From DATLFA01 sp035525225 (lineage in GTDB: Bacteria > Actinomycetota > Acidimicrobiia > Acidimicrobiales > WLNW01), in the NCBI GenBank assembly GCA_035525225.1, contig DATLFA010000054.1, forward strand, positions 178,811-242,810: a stretch of DNA of 64,000 nucleotides, given 5' to 3'. Every line of letters starts with the position of its first letter. Position 1 is the stretch's first letter. Both the position numbers and the translations under genes were made by a program. The notes under the pieces are model-generated. The model was not told the origin of the DNA and did no database searches. It saw nothing but the letters and a program-made list of their open reading frames with translations. This document shows positions 54,220-62,709 of the stretch, in pieces.

Positions 54220-55085
54220 ATGGCCAGTTCACCTACCCGCGCTCGACGCGTGTTCGTCACGGGCGTCATCGCGATCGCGCTGTTCGTCGCGGCCCGCATC
54301 GGCTACAAGCCCGCGGGAGGGATGCTCTTCGGTTTCGCGCTGTTGACCCCGCTCGAGCGGCTCCTTCGCCGTCACGACCAACCGGTGCGCCGCCCCGGCT
54401 TGCGTACCGATGTCGTACACCTGCTGCTCACCTCTGCCCTCGCGACTGCGGCATCGGTGGTCCCCGTCGTCATCGGGTTCATCGTCACCCGTCCGTTGCC
54501 CCGGCTCGACGTCGTCGACTACCTGTCGGTGCTCAAGGGTTGGCGCGATGTCCGCGCCCGTCGCCGCGAGGTGTGGCTCGCGCTCGACCGTGTGGGGCTG
54601 TCGGCGCGCGCCGGTGATCGAGTGGGCACGCTCAGCGGTGGAATGCGCCAGCGTCTCGGTCTCGCGCAGCCCATCTTCGGCACGCCACCGTTGATCATCC
54701 TTGACGAACCGTCGACGGGTTTCGACCCGGCGCAACGCCTCGAGTTGCGCACGTTGCTGAGTGAGCTGGCCCGACGATCGACGATCGTGGTTTCGACGCG
54801 CAGACCGACGACGCGGCCGTGTGCAGCGATGTCGTGTTCGTGCTCGATGGCGGCGAACTGCGCTTCAGCGGCACTCCCGCTCAGCTCGCGGCGTTGGCGC
54901 GCGGCCGCACGTGGTGCGCCGCCACGACGGCCGGCAACGAACGAGCGTGGTGGCGACTGCCCAATGGTGGCTATCGCTGCATCGGCGAGCCCCCACCGGG
55001 TGCCGACGTCGACGAGCCGACCGTCGAGGACGGCTACCTCCTGCTCGTCGAGCCGCGAGGGGCCCTCGGCAGAGGAGCGAAGTAA
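54220..55085 (+). pseudogene. Chimeric remnant: sterol desaturase N-terminus joined to truncated ABC ATPase
   Basis: Residues 1-95 from ATG 54220 read like the N-terminal membrane part of a sterol desaturase/fatty-acid hydroxylase (LLTPLERLLRRHDQPVRRPGLRTDVVHLLL). At about 54505-54520 the frame passes directly into the middle of an ABC exporter ATPase: VGTLSGGMRQRLGLAQ and LIILDEPSTGFDPAQRLELR. The ATPase Walker A and everything before it are missing. Near 54800, at the H-loop, the frame breaks, and the true tail (VCSDVVFVLDGGELRFSG) runs in another frame to 55085. The desaturase His-box region is absent. Neither protein can be functional. Confidence 0.75.
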
Positions 55086-55095
55086 CGTCCGCGCG

Positions 55096-55347
55096 ATGGA
55101 ACCGAGCGAGCAGCCTCCGTCATCGGCGGCCGTCGATCGCGGCCTCGACTCGATCGCCGATCTCCGGGCACTGACCCGGCTGCTGTTCTTCGGTCTCGTC
55201 GGTGTGTTGATCATCGGCACTGTCGTAATGCTGCTCGCCCGCAAGTGGTGGGTGTTGCTGCTGCTCATCGGCGCGTATGCAGTGATCGCAGTGATCCAGT
55301 GGGTCGCCGTGCGTCACCGCCTGGCCGGCAAGCGCGATCCCCGCTAG
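55096..55347 (+). CDS. Small two-helix membrane protein (83 aa)
   Basis: This 83-residue protein starts at ATG 55096, just after the ABC ATPase remnant. A polar N-terminus (ADLRALTRL) precedes two hydrophobic helices, LLFFGLVGVLIIGTVVMLLA and WVLLLLIGAYAVIAVIQWVAV, joined by RKW. The end is basic. The frame stays open upstream into the pseudogene, but this ATG is a natural start and third-position bias is strong. I do not recognise a family. Confidence 0.65.
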   Translation: MEPSEQPPSSAAVDRGLDSIADLRALTRLLFFGLVGVLIIGTVVMLLARKWWVLLLLIGAYAVIAVIQWVAVRHRLAGKRDPR

Positions 55348-55377
55348 GCAGGGCATTCATCGCCGTTCCCGGGCGGG

Positions 55378-55383
55378 TAGCCT
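55378..55383 (+). promoter_or_regulatory. Putative leaderless -10 box for rimO
   Basis: TAGCCT lies six bases before GTG 55390, with no Shine-Dalgarno between. Confidence 0.35.
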
Positions 55384-55389
55384 TAGCGG

Positions 55390-56637
55390 GTGGCCCAGCG
55401 TTTTTGGATAGAAACCCTCGGCTGCCCCAAGAATCAGGTGGACTCCGACAAGCTGCTCGGCACGTTGCTGGCCGATGGCATGCGACCGGCATCGGGTCCC
55501 GAGAGCGCCGATCTCGTCGTCGTCAACACGTGCGCCTTCATCGAAGAGGCCCGGCAGGAATCGATTGAGGTCGTCCTCGCGCTGAGTGAGCGGCGGCAAG
55601 CGGGGGCCGAGGTCGTCGTGACCGGATGCCTCGCCGAGCGCCACGGCGACGACCTCGCGGCCGCGTTGCCCGAGGTGTCGGTGCGGGGCTTCGGTGTGCC
55701 GGTCGTGCTCGGTCGCGGTCCGCGGCGCAGCTCGTTCGATCTGCTCAATTTGCCGCGCCCCAAGTCGGTCCGCCCGTGGGCCTACGTCAAGATCGCCGAA
55801 GGGTGTGATCGGGCCTGCGGGTTCTGCGCGATTCCCACCTTCCGCGGTAAGCAACGATCGCGCCCGCTCGACGCCATCCTCGACGAGGTCGACCAACTCG
55901 ACGTGCGCGAAGTCGTCTTGGTCGCGCAGGACCTCGCCTCGTACGGCCGTGATCAAGGAGTCGGCGAGAAATCGATCGTGCCGTTGGTCGAGGCGGTCGC
56001 GGCGCGAGTCGACTGGGTGCGGCTGCTCTATCTGTATCCGTCCGAGCTCAACGACAAGCTCATCGACGCGATCTGCGCCACGGGCGTTCCCTACTTCGAC
56101 CTCTCGTTGCAACACGTCTCGGCACCGCTCTTGCGCCGCATGCGGCGTTGGGGCGATGGCGAACGGTTCCTGCGTCGCATCGCCGACATCCGCCGTCGCG
56201 AACCGGCCGCGGCGTTCCGCACGAACTTCATCGTCGGCTATCCGGGCGAGACCGAAGCCGATCATGACCAGTTGCTGCGCTTCCTCGACGACGCACAGCT
56301 CGAATGGTGCGGATTCTTCTCGTACTCCGCGGAGCAGGGCACCTACGCCGAGGGGCTCGACGGGGCCGTCGACAAGGCGCTCGTCACCGACCGCCTGCGT
56401 GAGCTCGGCGAGCGTCAAGACGCAATCACCGCTGGTGCGCGCGACGCGCTGATCGGCACCACTACGACCGTGCTGGTCAATACCGACGGGGTGGGGCGCA
56501 GCCACCGGGAGGCTCCCGAGATCGACGGCGTGATCAACGTGCCCGGCCCGCTGCGACCGGGTACGTTCCACACCGTGAGGATCACTGCCGCAACGGGCCC
56601 CGACCTCGAGGCGCAACCGTGTGAGGTCGCGCGGTGA
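55390..56637 (+). CDS. rimO: Ribosomal protein uS12 (Asp) methylthiotransferase RimO
   Basis: This 415-residue enzyme starts at GTG 55390. The UPF0004 domain has FWIETLGCPKNQVDSDKLLG and VVVNTCAFIEEARQES, supplying cluster cysteines. The radical-SAM motif is CDRACGFC near 139-146. FDLSLQHVSAPLLRRMRRWGDGERFL and RTNFIVGYPGETEADH follow, with a C-terminal TRAM domain. CPKNQVDSD and the FCAIP segment distinguish RimO from MiaB. It methylthiolates an Asp of uS12. It overlaps pgsA by four bases. Confidence 0.94.
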   Translation: MAQRFWIETLGCPKNQVDSDKLLGTLLADGMRPASGPESADLVVVNTCAFIEEARQESIEVVLALSERRQAGAEVVVTGCLAERHGDDLAAALPEVSVRGFGVPVVLGRGPRRSSFDLLNLPRPKSVRPWAYVKIAEGCDRACGFCAIPTFRGKQRSRPLDAILDEVDQLDVREVVLVAQDLASYGRDQGVGEKSIVPLVEAVAARVDWVRLLYLYPSELNDKLIDAICATGVPYFDLSLQHVSAPLLRRMRRWGDGERFLRRIADIRRREPAAAFRTNFIVGYPGETEADHDQLLRFLDDAQLEWCGFFSYSAEQGTYAEGLDGAVDKALVTDRLRELGERQDAITAGARDALIGTTTTVLVNTDGVGRSHREAPEIDGVINVPGPLRPGTFHTVRITAATGPDLEAQPCEVAR

Positions 56638-57224
56638 CCGACTTGCGTACCGCCACGCGGTTCGCCGCCAGCGCCCGGCTCACACCGGCCAACGCGCTGA
56701 CGCTGGCCCGCATCTTGCTCGCACCGGTCCTGTTCGTATTGATCTTCGCCGCCGAAGACACCCGTGGCGCGTCGTGGCCCGTCTTCACCCTCGGTGTCCT
56801 CCTGGCGTTGACCGATCACTACGACGGTCAGTTGGCGCGGCGTCATGGCACGACCCGCTCCGGCGCATTCCTCGATCCGCTGGCCGACAAGGTCGTCGTC
56901 ATCGGAGCCATGGTCTGCCTGGTGATGGTCGACCGCTATTGGTGGCTCCCGGTCTCGATCGTCACCGCGCGCGAAGTGGCGATCACGGCCATGCGCGCGC
57001 ACTACGCGCGCAGCGGCATGGCCATCCCCGCGCGCACGTCTGCGAAGTACAAGACCCTCATACAGGGAATGGCGTTGTTGGTGGCGGTGATCCCCCTGCT
57101 CGAAGACACGCAGACCCCTGGCGTCGTGGCCCTCTGGATCGCGGTCGCGCTCACCCTGTGGTCCGGGTGGCAATACGTTCGCGATGGCAGCACCGGGACC
57201 ACCACGCGCGGTTCTCTTCACTAG
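56634..57224 (+). CDS. pgsA: CDP-diacylglycerol-glycerol-3-phosphate 3-phosphatidyltransferase
   Basis: This 196-residue membrane enzyme starts at GTG 56634 (GTGA overlap with rimO). N-terminal TPANALTLARILLAPVLFVLIF is family-typical. The CDP-alcohol phosphotransferase motif reads DHYDGQLARRHGTTRSGAFLDPLAD, with all catalytic Asp and Gly present and one residue fewer than the textbook AR-to-G spacing. It makes phosphatidylglycerol phosphate from CDP-diacylglycerol, the product of CdsA encoded at 12612. About four to five membrane helices are expected. cinA follows after 17 bases. Confidence 0.9.
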   Translation: MTDLRTATRFAASARLTPANALTLARILLAPVLFVLIFAAEDTRGASWPVFTLGVLLALTDHYDGQLARRHGTTRSGAFLDPLADKVVVIGAMVCLVMVDRYWWLPVSIVTAREVAITAMRAHYARSGMAIPARTSAKYKTLIQGMALLVAVIPLLEDTQTPGVVALWIAVALTLWSGWQYVRDGSTGTTTRGSLH

Positions 57225-57241
57225 CCCCAGGAGGATTCGTC

Positions 57242-58486
57242 ATGCGCTGCGAAGTTGTCGCGGTCGGAACCGAGTTGCTTCTCGGGCAGATCGTCGACAC
57301 GAACTCCTCGTGGATCGGTGAACAACTGGCATTGGTGGGTATCGACTCGCATTTCCAGGTCAAGGTCGGCGACAACTGGGAGCGCATCAAGTCCACCTTG
57401 CGGTTCGCCCTCGACCGCAGCGATGCAGTCATCGTCTGTGGTGGTCTCGGACCGACGCAGGACGACATTACGCGCGACGTGATCGCCGACTTGATGGGCG
57501 TGCCGTTGGAACGCAACGAGGCACTGGTCGAAAAGATCAGCAACATCTTCGGCGGGCGCGGCCGGCCCATGCCCGAGAACAACTTGCGGCAGGCCGACGT
57601 GCCCCGCGGCGCCGCGATCATTCCGCAGATGCCGGGCACCGCGCCCGGATTGATCTGCCCGATCGGCGACAAGGTGATCTACGCGGTCCCCGGCGTGCCC
57701 TATGAGATGGAGGAGATGGTCAGCGCCACCGTGCTGCCCGATCTCGAGCGGCGCGCCGGCATCAAAGGTGTCATCAAGTCGCGGACGCTGCGCACATGGG
57801 GCGACAGTGAGTCCGGCCTCGCGCAGAAGTTGCACGAAGAGTTCGAACGTCTCGAGCGCGACGGTGGCTGCACGATCGCGTTCCTGGCGAGCGGCATGGA
57901 AGGCATCAAGGTACGGATCACGGCCAAGGCCGAGACCGAAGCCGCCGTCGACGAGGTCCTCGCCGTCGAAGAGGTACGCGTGCGGGCCATCATCGGCCCC
58001 GTCGTGTTCGGCACCGACGACGACAACATGGAGTCGGTCGTACTTGATCTGCTGAAAGCTCAAGGCCTCACGTTGGGGCTCGCGGAGTCGCTCACCGGCG
58101 GCATGATCGCGGCGCGCCTGTGCGACATCGCAGGTGCGAGTAAGGCGTTCCGCGGTTCGATCGTGTCCTACGCGTCGGATGTGAAGTTCGACCTGCTCGG
58201 CGTGCCCGAAGGCCCGGTCGTCAGCGAAGCCGCGGTCACCGCAATGGTGCACGGAGCGTGCCGCGTGCTGGGCAGCGACGTCGGTATTGCCGTCACCGGG
58301 GTCGCCGGCCCCGATCCCCAAGACGGCGAAGAGCCGGGCACGGTGTGGATGGCGACGCTCGTCGACGGCGAGGTCGTGACGCAGCGTTCGAAGTTCCCGT
58401 TCGATCGCAACCGCACGCGGCAGTTCACCACCATCAGCGTGTTGAACAGCCTGCGCATGCGCCTGCTCGCCCGCAGCGGAGGATGA
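57242..58486 (+). CDS. cinA: CinA-family competence/damage-inducible protein
   Basis: This 414-residue protein starts at ATG 57242, with CCAGGAGGATTCGTC before it. The N-terminal MoaB/MoeA-like COG1058 domain shows EVVAVGTELLLGQIVDTNSSW and GGLGPTQDDITRDV and PGVPYEMEEM. The C-terminal amidase-type domain has LGLAESLTGGMIAARLCDIAGASKAFRGSIVSY, VSEAAVTAM and AVTGVAGPDPQDGEEPGTVW. Full-length CinA acts on NMN or ADP-ribose in pyridine-nucleotide recycling. It overlaps thpR by four bases. It is not immediately beside recA here, being 4.3 kb away. Confidence 0.94.
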   Translation: MRCEVVAVGTELLLGQIVDTNSSWIGEQLALVGIDSHFQVKVGDNWERIKSTLRFALDRSDAVIVCGGLGPTQDDITRDVIADLMGVPLERNEALVEKISNIFGGRGRPMPENNLRQADVPRGAAIIPQMPGTAPGLICPIGDKVIYAVPGVPYEMEEMVSATVLPDLERRAGIKGVIKSRTLRTWGDSESGLAQKLHEEFERLERDGGCTIAFLASGMEGIKVRITAKAETEAAVDEVLAVEEVRVRAIIGPVVFGTDDDNMESVVLDLLKAQGLTLGLAESLTGGMIAARLCDIAGASKAFRGSIVSYASDVKFDLLGVPEGPVVSEAAVTAMVHGACRVLGSDVGIAVTGVAGPDPQDGEEPGTVWMATLVDGEVVTQRSKFPFDRNRTRQFTTISVLNSLRMRLLARSGG

Positions 58487-59064
58487 GCGAGCGCGGACGG
58501 CTGTTCGTGGCGGTCATCCCGCCGGCGAATGTCCTCGTTGTGCTGGCGGCGATTCCCCGTGAGCCGCGGCCGGACGTGCGCTACACGACCCGTGAGCAAT
58601 GGCATGTCACGCTGCGATTCCTCGGCGATGCCGACATCGGTGAGGCCACGGCTGCATTGCAGCGAGTCGACGCGCCGTCGGTCGAGGCGGTCTTGGGACC
58701 GAGCGTGGAACGACTCGGGCGAAGCGTCGCCATGGTGCCGTGCGCGGGGCTCGACGAGGTCGCGGCGGCGGTTCGCCGCGCCACCACTGGTATCGAGCAT
58801 CCGATGGACGCCGCGCGGGACTTCGTCGGTCACCTGACGATCGCGCGGATGAAGAACTCGCGTCGCTGCCCCGCAACGGGATTCGCGGTGGCCGCGTCGT
58901 TCGCGGTGACCGAGGTGCATCTCGTGCGCAGTCATTTGTCCCGTGACGGCTCCCGCTATGAGGTCGTGTCGTCGCGCGCGCTCGAGTCGCTGTCTACCCG
59001 CGAAGGCCAACAACCGCCACGAGCGCCAAGACCACCAGGACCAGGAGCGCGACCATTCCCATGA
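58483..59064 (+). CDS. thpR: RNA 2',3'-cyclic phosphodiesterase ThpR
   Basis: This 193-residue protein starts at ATG 58483 (ATGA overlap with cinA). The two HxT motifs of the 2H fold are HVTLRFLG (H41) and HLTIARMK (near 117). It begins RLFVAVIPP as in the family. The enzyme opens 2',3'-cyclic phosphates on RNA. The last 24 codons (after LESLS) are Pro/Gly/Arg-rich and almost all end in A, unlike the rest of the gene. On the opposite strand those bases form a well-biased small membrane ORF, so the sense tail may be a by-product. Confidence 0.9.
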   Translation: MSERGRLFVAVIPPANVLVVLAAIPREPRPDVRYTTREQWHVTLRFLGDADIGEATAALQRVDAPSVEAVLGPSVERLGRSVAMVPCAGLDEVAAAVRRATTGIEHPMDAARDFVGHLTIARMKNSRRCPATGFAVAASFAVTEVHLVRSHLSRDGSRYEVVSSRALESLSTREGQQPPRAPRPPGPGARPFP

Positions 59065-59110
59065 GGAACAACCCGCCGAACAGGGCCCTGTCTGTCTCTC
59101 TGTCACCCAC
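58994..59110 (-). CDS. Antisense micro-protein with one transmembrane helix (38 aa)
   Basis: On the reverse strand GTG 59110 opens a 38-codon frame ending at TAG 58994-58996. The product has a charged start (GDRETDRALFGG) and one long hydrophobic helix, GMVALLVLVVLALVAVVGL, then RG. About 80% of third positions are G or C. The overlapping sense tail of thpR has very few, which favours the antisense frame as the real coding sequence. No clear Shine-Dalgarno is seen. Function is unknown. Confidence 0.5.
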   Translation of the reverse strand: MGDRETDRALFGGLFLMGMVALLVLVVLALVAVVGLRG

Positions 59111-59175
59111 GCGGCCAGACTGTACGCCGGGGTCGAAGCAACGCCTGCCTACTCATTCTCCGGTGACGAAATGGC

Positions 59176-59203
59176 GGTCGAGGTCGAGGTCGAGGTCGAG
59201 GTC
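59176..59203. repeat. GGTCGA hexanucleotide tandem repeat
   Basis: Four full GGTCGA units plus GGTC occur in the gap between thpR and the convergent P450 gene. It is a simple-sequence tract without an obvious function. Confidence 0.8.
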
Positions 59204-59221
59204 CTCATGATCTCGTAGCCC

Positions 59222-59244
59222 AAAAGCACGCCTGCCGTGCTTTT
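59222..59244. terminator. Bidirectional intrinsic terminator
   Basis: AAAAGCACG-CCTGC-CGTGCTTTT gives a 9-bp stem with a T-tract on either strand. It lies between the forward cinA-thpR genes and the reverse P450 operon and would stop transcription from both sides. Confidence 0.75.
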
Positions 59245-59288
59245 CGGCCCGAAGAACGAAACGATGGCCCGTTTCACGCCTGCGGCAC

Positions 59289-60509
59289 TCAGCGCGGGGT
59301 GAAGCGCACGGGCATCCGGTGCGGGCCCCAGATGAAGTTCGAATGCAGGGGCTCGACCGGGCCGGCGAGCTCGAGGTCGGGTAGCCGCCACAGCACTTGT
59401 TCGAACATGGCGCGGATCTCGACGCGTGCGAGGTTGGCGCCGAGGCAGAAGTGCGCACCGCCACCGCCGAACGCGACGTGCGGATTGGGGTCGCGGGTGA
59501 CGTCGAAGCGATCGGGGTCGGCGAACACCGCCGGATCGCGGTTGGCCGCCGGATAGAACATCACGACCTTCTCGCCGGCGGCGATCGGCATGCCCGACAA
59601 TTCGGTGTCGCGCGTGACCGTCCGCCGGAACATCAACACCGGCGGCACGTAGCGCAGCATCTCTTCTACGGCGGACGGCAACAGCGCCGGGTTGTCGCGC
59701 AGCAACTCGAGTTGATCGCGGTTGTCGAGCAGCGTGATCATGCCGTTGGCGACGAGGTTGCGTGTCGTGTCGCCGCCGGCGTTGATCAGCAACATGAAGA
59801 ACAGGTTGAACTCGAGGTCGGTCAGTTTGTGCCCGTCGACCTCGGCGGCAAGCAGCGCGGATGCGATGTCGTCGCCCGGCTCATCGCGTTTGCGCGCCGC
59901 TAGTTCCTGCGCGTAGCCGAACATCTGCGCCTGTGCGTCGCCGGAACCCGATCGATTCTCGATGTTGGTGTGCATCTGCTCGGTCAGTTGGTACAGCATG
60001 CGACCGTGGTCGAGCGGTATGCCCATCAGGTCGGCGATGACCATCGACGGCAGTTCGCCCGACACCTGCGTCACGAAATCGCATTCGCCCAGTGGCGCCA
60101 CCGTGTCGACGATGTCGCGCGCCATTTCGGAAATGCGATCGTGCAGCCGTTGCACGTGGCGCGGCGTGAAGCCCTTGTTGATGAGCAGACGCAGCTTCGT
60201 GTGCTCGGGCGGATCCATGATGATCATCATCATCCGCATCTGCTCGAGGCTGGCGGGGTCGCTGTCGGCGATCATCATGCCGCCCGCCCACGACGAGAAC
60301 GTCTCACTGTCGCGCGACACGACGACACTGTCGCGGTGACCGGTGAGCGCCCAGAAACCGGGTCCATTCTCCTCGCGGTGCCACGACACGGGCGCGACGG
60401 CGCGCAGCCGCGCGAACGCGTCGTGCGGCACGCCCGCCATGTAGGTCGACGCCTTGGTCAGATCGGCGCCGCCGGTGTCGATCGCGTCGACGAGTGTGCG
60501 GTCAGTCAT
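59289..60509 (-). CDS. Cytochrome P450
   Basis: This 406-residue protein on the reverse strand starts at ATG 60509, overlapping the SDR gene by eight bases. P450 landmarks are the I-helix LLINAGGDTTRNLVANG, the ExxR EEMLRYVPP, and the heme loop FGGGGAHFCLGANLAR with axial Cys355. Bacterial soluble class: no membrane anchor is seen. PPEHTKLRLLINKGFTPRHV is typical of actinobacterial CYPs acting on terpenes, sterols or fatty acids. The electron donor is not encoded nearby. Co-transcription with the SDR suggests oxidation of the hydroxylated product. Confidence 0.93.
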   Translation of the reverse strand: MTDRTLVDAIDTGGADLTKASTYMAGVPHDAFARLRAVAPVSWHREENGPGFWALTGHRDSVVVSRDSETFSSWAGGMMIADSDPASLEQMRMMMIIMDPPEHTKLRLLINKGFTPRHVQRLHDRISEMARDIVDTVAPLGECDFVTQVSGELPSMVIADLMGIPLDHGRMLYQLTEQMHTNIENRSGSGDAQAQMFGYAQELAARKRDEPGDDIASALLAAEVDGHKLTDLEFNLFFMLLINAGGDTTRNLVANGMITLLDNRDQLELLRDNPALLPSAVEEMLRYVPPVLMFRRTVTRDTELSGMPIAAGEKVVMFYPAANRDPAVFADPDRFDVTRDPNPHVAFGGGGAHFCLGANLARVEIRAMFEQVLWRLPDLELAGPVEPLHSNFIWGPHRMPVRFTPR

Positions 60510-61290
60510 ACGTCGGTCGGGCGTAGGGGTTGATGGTGCCCGCCAGCATGCCTCCGTCGATGAGGAACTCGGCACCGGTGCAGTAGCTCGACTCGTCGCT
60601 GGCGAGGAACAGCGCGAGCTTGGACACTTCCTCGGGTTGACCGACTCGACCCAGTGACACCATGTCGTACGCGGCGGCCTGGTCTTCGGCCGACATCTCG
60701 CCGAGACCTTCGGGCCGCGTCATCGGGGTATCGATACCGCCGGGGTGGATCGAGTTGATGCGGATGCCCGCCTTGCCGTACTCGAGCGCGGCGGTCTTGG
60801 TCATGCCGCGCACGGCGAACTTGGACGCGGTGTAGGCGATGGTGCCGCCGTAGCCGGCGAACCCGTTGGTGGACGAGATGTTGACGATGGCACCGCCGCG
60901 GTTGCGCATCAGCGCGGGGATCGCCGTCCTCATCCCGAGGAAGGGACCGACCTGGTTGATCTCGATGAGTCGCATGTAGTCGTCGAGCGAGGTCTCGTGG
61001 GTCAACGTGCCGAACTGCAAGATGCCGGCGTTGTTGACGAGGATGTCGAGCTTGCCGAAGCGGCTTTCGGCCTCTTTGACCATTCGTTGCCATTCGTCTT
61101 CACTGCGCACGTCGTGGTGGAGGAAGAGGGCGTTGTCGCCGAGATCGGCCGCCACCTTCTCGCCGAGATCGTCGAGGACGTCGCCGAAGACGACTTTGGC
61201 GCCTTCCGCGACGAAGAGCCGTACATGTTGTTCACCTTGGCCGCGTGCGCCGCCCGTGATGATCGCTACCTTGCCGTCCAACCGGCCCAT
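60502..61290 (-). CDS. Short-chain dehydrogenase/reductase, 3-alpha(beta)-hydroxysteroid type
   Basis: This 262-residue protein on the reverse strand starts at ATG 61290, with AGGGGGC before it. The classical SDR pattern is complete: GGARGQGEQ cofactor loop, NNAGI, IVNISSTNGF, YTASK (Y153, K157), and HPGGIDTPM. The GARGxGxxH-type loop is typical of NAD-dependent steroid/alcohol dehydrogenases in actinobacteria. It lies upstream of, and overlaps, the P450 gene. A third oxidoreductase is encoded divergently 28 bases away. Confidence 0.9.
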   Translation of the reverse strand: MGRLDGKVAIITGGARGQGEQHVRLFVAEGAKVVFGDVLDDLGEKVAADLGDNALFLHHDVRSEDEWQRMVKEAESRFGKLDILVNNAGILQFGTLTHETSLDDYMRLIEINQVGPFLGMRTAIPALMRNRGGAIVNISSTNGFAGYGGTIAYTASKFAVRGMTKTAALEYGKAGIRINSIHPGGIDTPMTRPEGLGEMSAEDQAAAYDMVSLGRVGQPEEVSKLALFLASDESSYCTGAEFLIDGGMLAGTINPYARPTYD

Positions 61291-61318
61291 GATGCCCCCT
61301 TCGATCGAAGGCGAAAGC

Positions 61319-62170
61319 ATGACACAGACGCGACGCGTAGCGTCGCGGGGAATGGATGACCAACTGAGTGCGCCGGCCGATGTGTTCGTCGGTGATCTGC
61401 TTGCCGGGCAGGTTGCCTTCGTGACGGGCGGCGGTACCGGCATCGGCAAGGAGATCGCCCGGGTGCTCGGTCGCCACGGTGCCCGCATCGCGATCGCGTC
61501 GAGACGCAAGGAGGTGCTCGAGGAGGCCGCCGCCGAATTGGGCGCCGAAGGGATCGATGTGTGGATCGACACGTTCGACGTGCGCAAGGCCGACGAGGTC
61601 GAGCGGGTCACTCAGGGCATCATCGACCAGTTCGGGCGCCTCGACATCTTGATCAACAATGCCGCCGGCAACTTCCCTGCGCCGATGACGAAGATCTCGT
61701 ACAACGGGTTCAAGTCCGTCGTCGACATCGATCTGCTCGGCACCTACAACTGTTCGAAGTGTGCGTTCGAAAAGAGGATGCGCGCCCATGGCGGCAACAT
61801 CGTCAACATTGCGGCGGCTTTCGAGCTCAAGGGCATCGCGTTCCAGGCGCACGTCGCCGCGGCCAAGAGCGGTGTGCTCTCGCTGACGCGTACCTGTGCG
61901 GTCGAATGGGGCCCCTATGGAGTGCGCGTCAACGGGGTCAATCCGGGCAGCACCGGCAATACCGAAGGGGTGCGGCGATTCGCCGAAGCGGTCCGCGGCG
62001 GCGACAGCCGGCCGACCAACCCGATGGGCGTGATGAGCCATGGGCAGGACATCGCGATGTGCGTGTTGTTCTTGGTGTCGCCCAGCGCGCGCCACGTGTC
62101 GGGGCAGGTGATCTCCGTCGACGGCGGGGGATCGGTCGACCAGTTGAAGATGGCCCTGCCGCGCGACTGA
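61319..62170 (+). CDS. SDR resembling 2,4-dienoyl-CoA reductase
   Basis: This protein has about 283 residues from ATG 61319; ATG 61352 is an alternative. The cofactor loop is VTGGGTGIGKEIA and the family segment NNAAGNFPAPMTKISYNGFKSVVDIDLLGTYNCSK is typical of DECR/PDCR proteins. The YxxxK Tyr is replaced: the active-site stretch reads AHVAAAKSG, as in dienoyl-CoA reductases, which lack the Tyr. It would reduce 2,4-dienoyl-CoA intermediates during unsaturated fatty-acid oxidation. The divergent P450/SDR pair may be functionally linked. Confidence 0.87.
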   Translation: MTQTRRVASRGMDDQLSAPADVFVGDLLAGQVAFVTGGGTGIGKEIARVLGRHGARIAIASRRKEVLEEAAAELGAEGIDVWIDTFDVRKADEVERVTQGIIDQFGRLDILINNAAGNFPAPMTKISYNGFKSVVDIDLLGTYNCSKCAFEKRMRAHGGNIVNIAAAFELKGIAFQAHVAAAKSGVLSLTRTCAVEWGPYGVRVNGVNPGSTGNTEGVRRFAEAVRGGDSRPTNPMGVMSHGQDIAMCVLFLVSPSARHVSGQVISVDGGGSVDQLKMALPRD

Positions 62171-62180
62171 CGCGTGGTTG

Positions 62181-62621
62181 CTACTCCGACGTCGTCTCCG
62201 TGCTCTTAGGATCCGTGCTTTTGGGATCGAGGCGCAGCGACGCGCTGTTCATGCAGTAGCGCAGCCCGGTGGGCCTCGGACCGTCGGGGAAGACATGGCC
62301 GAGATGCGCGCCGCACGAACGGCACACGACCTCGGTGCGCGACATGCCGTGGCTGCGATCGGTGTGTTCCTCGACCGCCTCCGCCGAGAGGGGCTCCCAG
62401 AAGCTGGGCCATCCCGAGCCGCTCTCGAACTTGGTGGTGCTGTCGAAGAGCGGCTCGTCGCACACCACGCAGCGGTAGGTGCCCTCGTCGTGGCAGTCCC
62501 AGTAGACGCCGCTGAAGGCCCGTTCGGTGCCCGCGTGTTGGGTGACCTGGTACTGCAGGGCGTCGAGGCGCTCTTTGAGCTCGGCTTCGTCGAACTTCTT
62601 CTTGGGTTTGCTCTCGGCCAT
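62181..62621 (-). CDS. msrB: Peptide-methionine (R)-S-oxide reductase
   Basis: This 146-residue enzyme on the reverse strand starts at ATG 62621, with GAGGAGAACCC before it. Two CxxC pairs (CVVCDEP, CRSCGAH) bind zinc. SGSGWPSFWEP is conserved and RYCMNSASL carries the catalytic Cys. It repairs methionine-R-sulfoxide in proteins. The gene is convergent with the dienoyl-CoA-reductase-like SDR and divergent from recA, sharing a 174-base intergenic region that holds the SOS box. Confidence 0.96.
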   Translation of the reverse strand: MAESKPKKKFDEAELKERLDALQYQVTQHAGTERAFSGVYWDCHDEGTYRCVVCDEPLFDSTTKFESGSGWPSFWEPLSAEAVEEHTDRSHGMSRTEVVCRSCGAHLGHVFPDGPRPTGLRYCMNSASLRLDPKSTDPKSTETTSE

Positions 62622-62664
62622 GGGTTCTCCTCGTGCTCCCCAATATTCTGCCGGAAGACTTGTA

Positions 62665-62678
62665 CGAACGTCCGTTCG
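62665..62678. promoter_or_regulatory. LexA-type SOS box upstream of recA
   Basis: CGAAC-GTCC-GTTCG at 62665-62678 is a perfect CGAAC-N4-GTTCG, the Gram-positive/actinobacterial SOS box. It lies 117 bases before the recA start and 43 bases before the msrB start. Confidence 0.85.
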
Positions 62679-62709
62679 GAATTACAGTCATGTGATCCGC
62701 AACGGGAGC

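Noticed and set aside
56634..57224. pgsA catalytic motif one residue short as evidence of an inactive enzyme
   Set aside because: All catalytic Asp residues and the Gly are present and the flanking sequence is well conserved; such spacing is likely a subgroup feature.
61319..62170. Missing catalytic Tyr as a sign of a dead SDR
   Set aside because: Dienoyl-CoA-reductase-type SDRs naturally lack the Tyr and use other residues; the surrounding motifs match that group.
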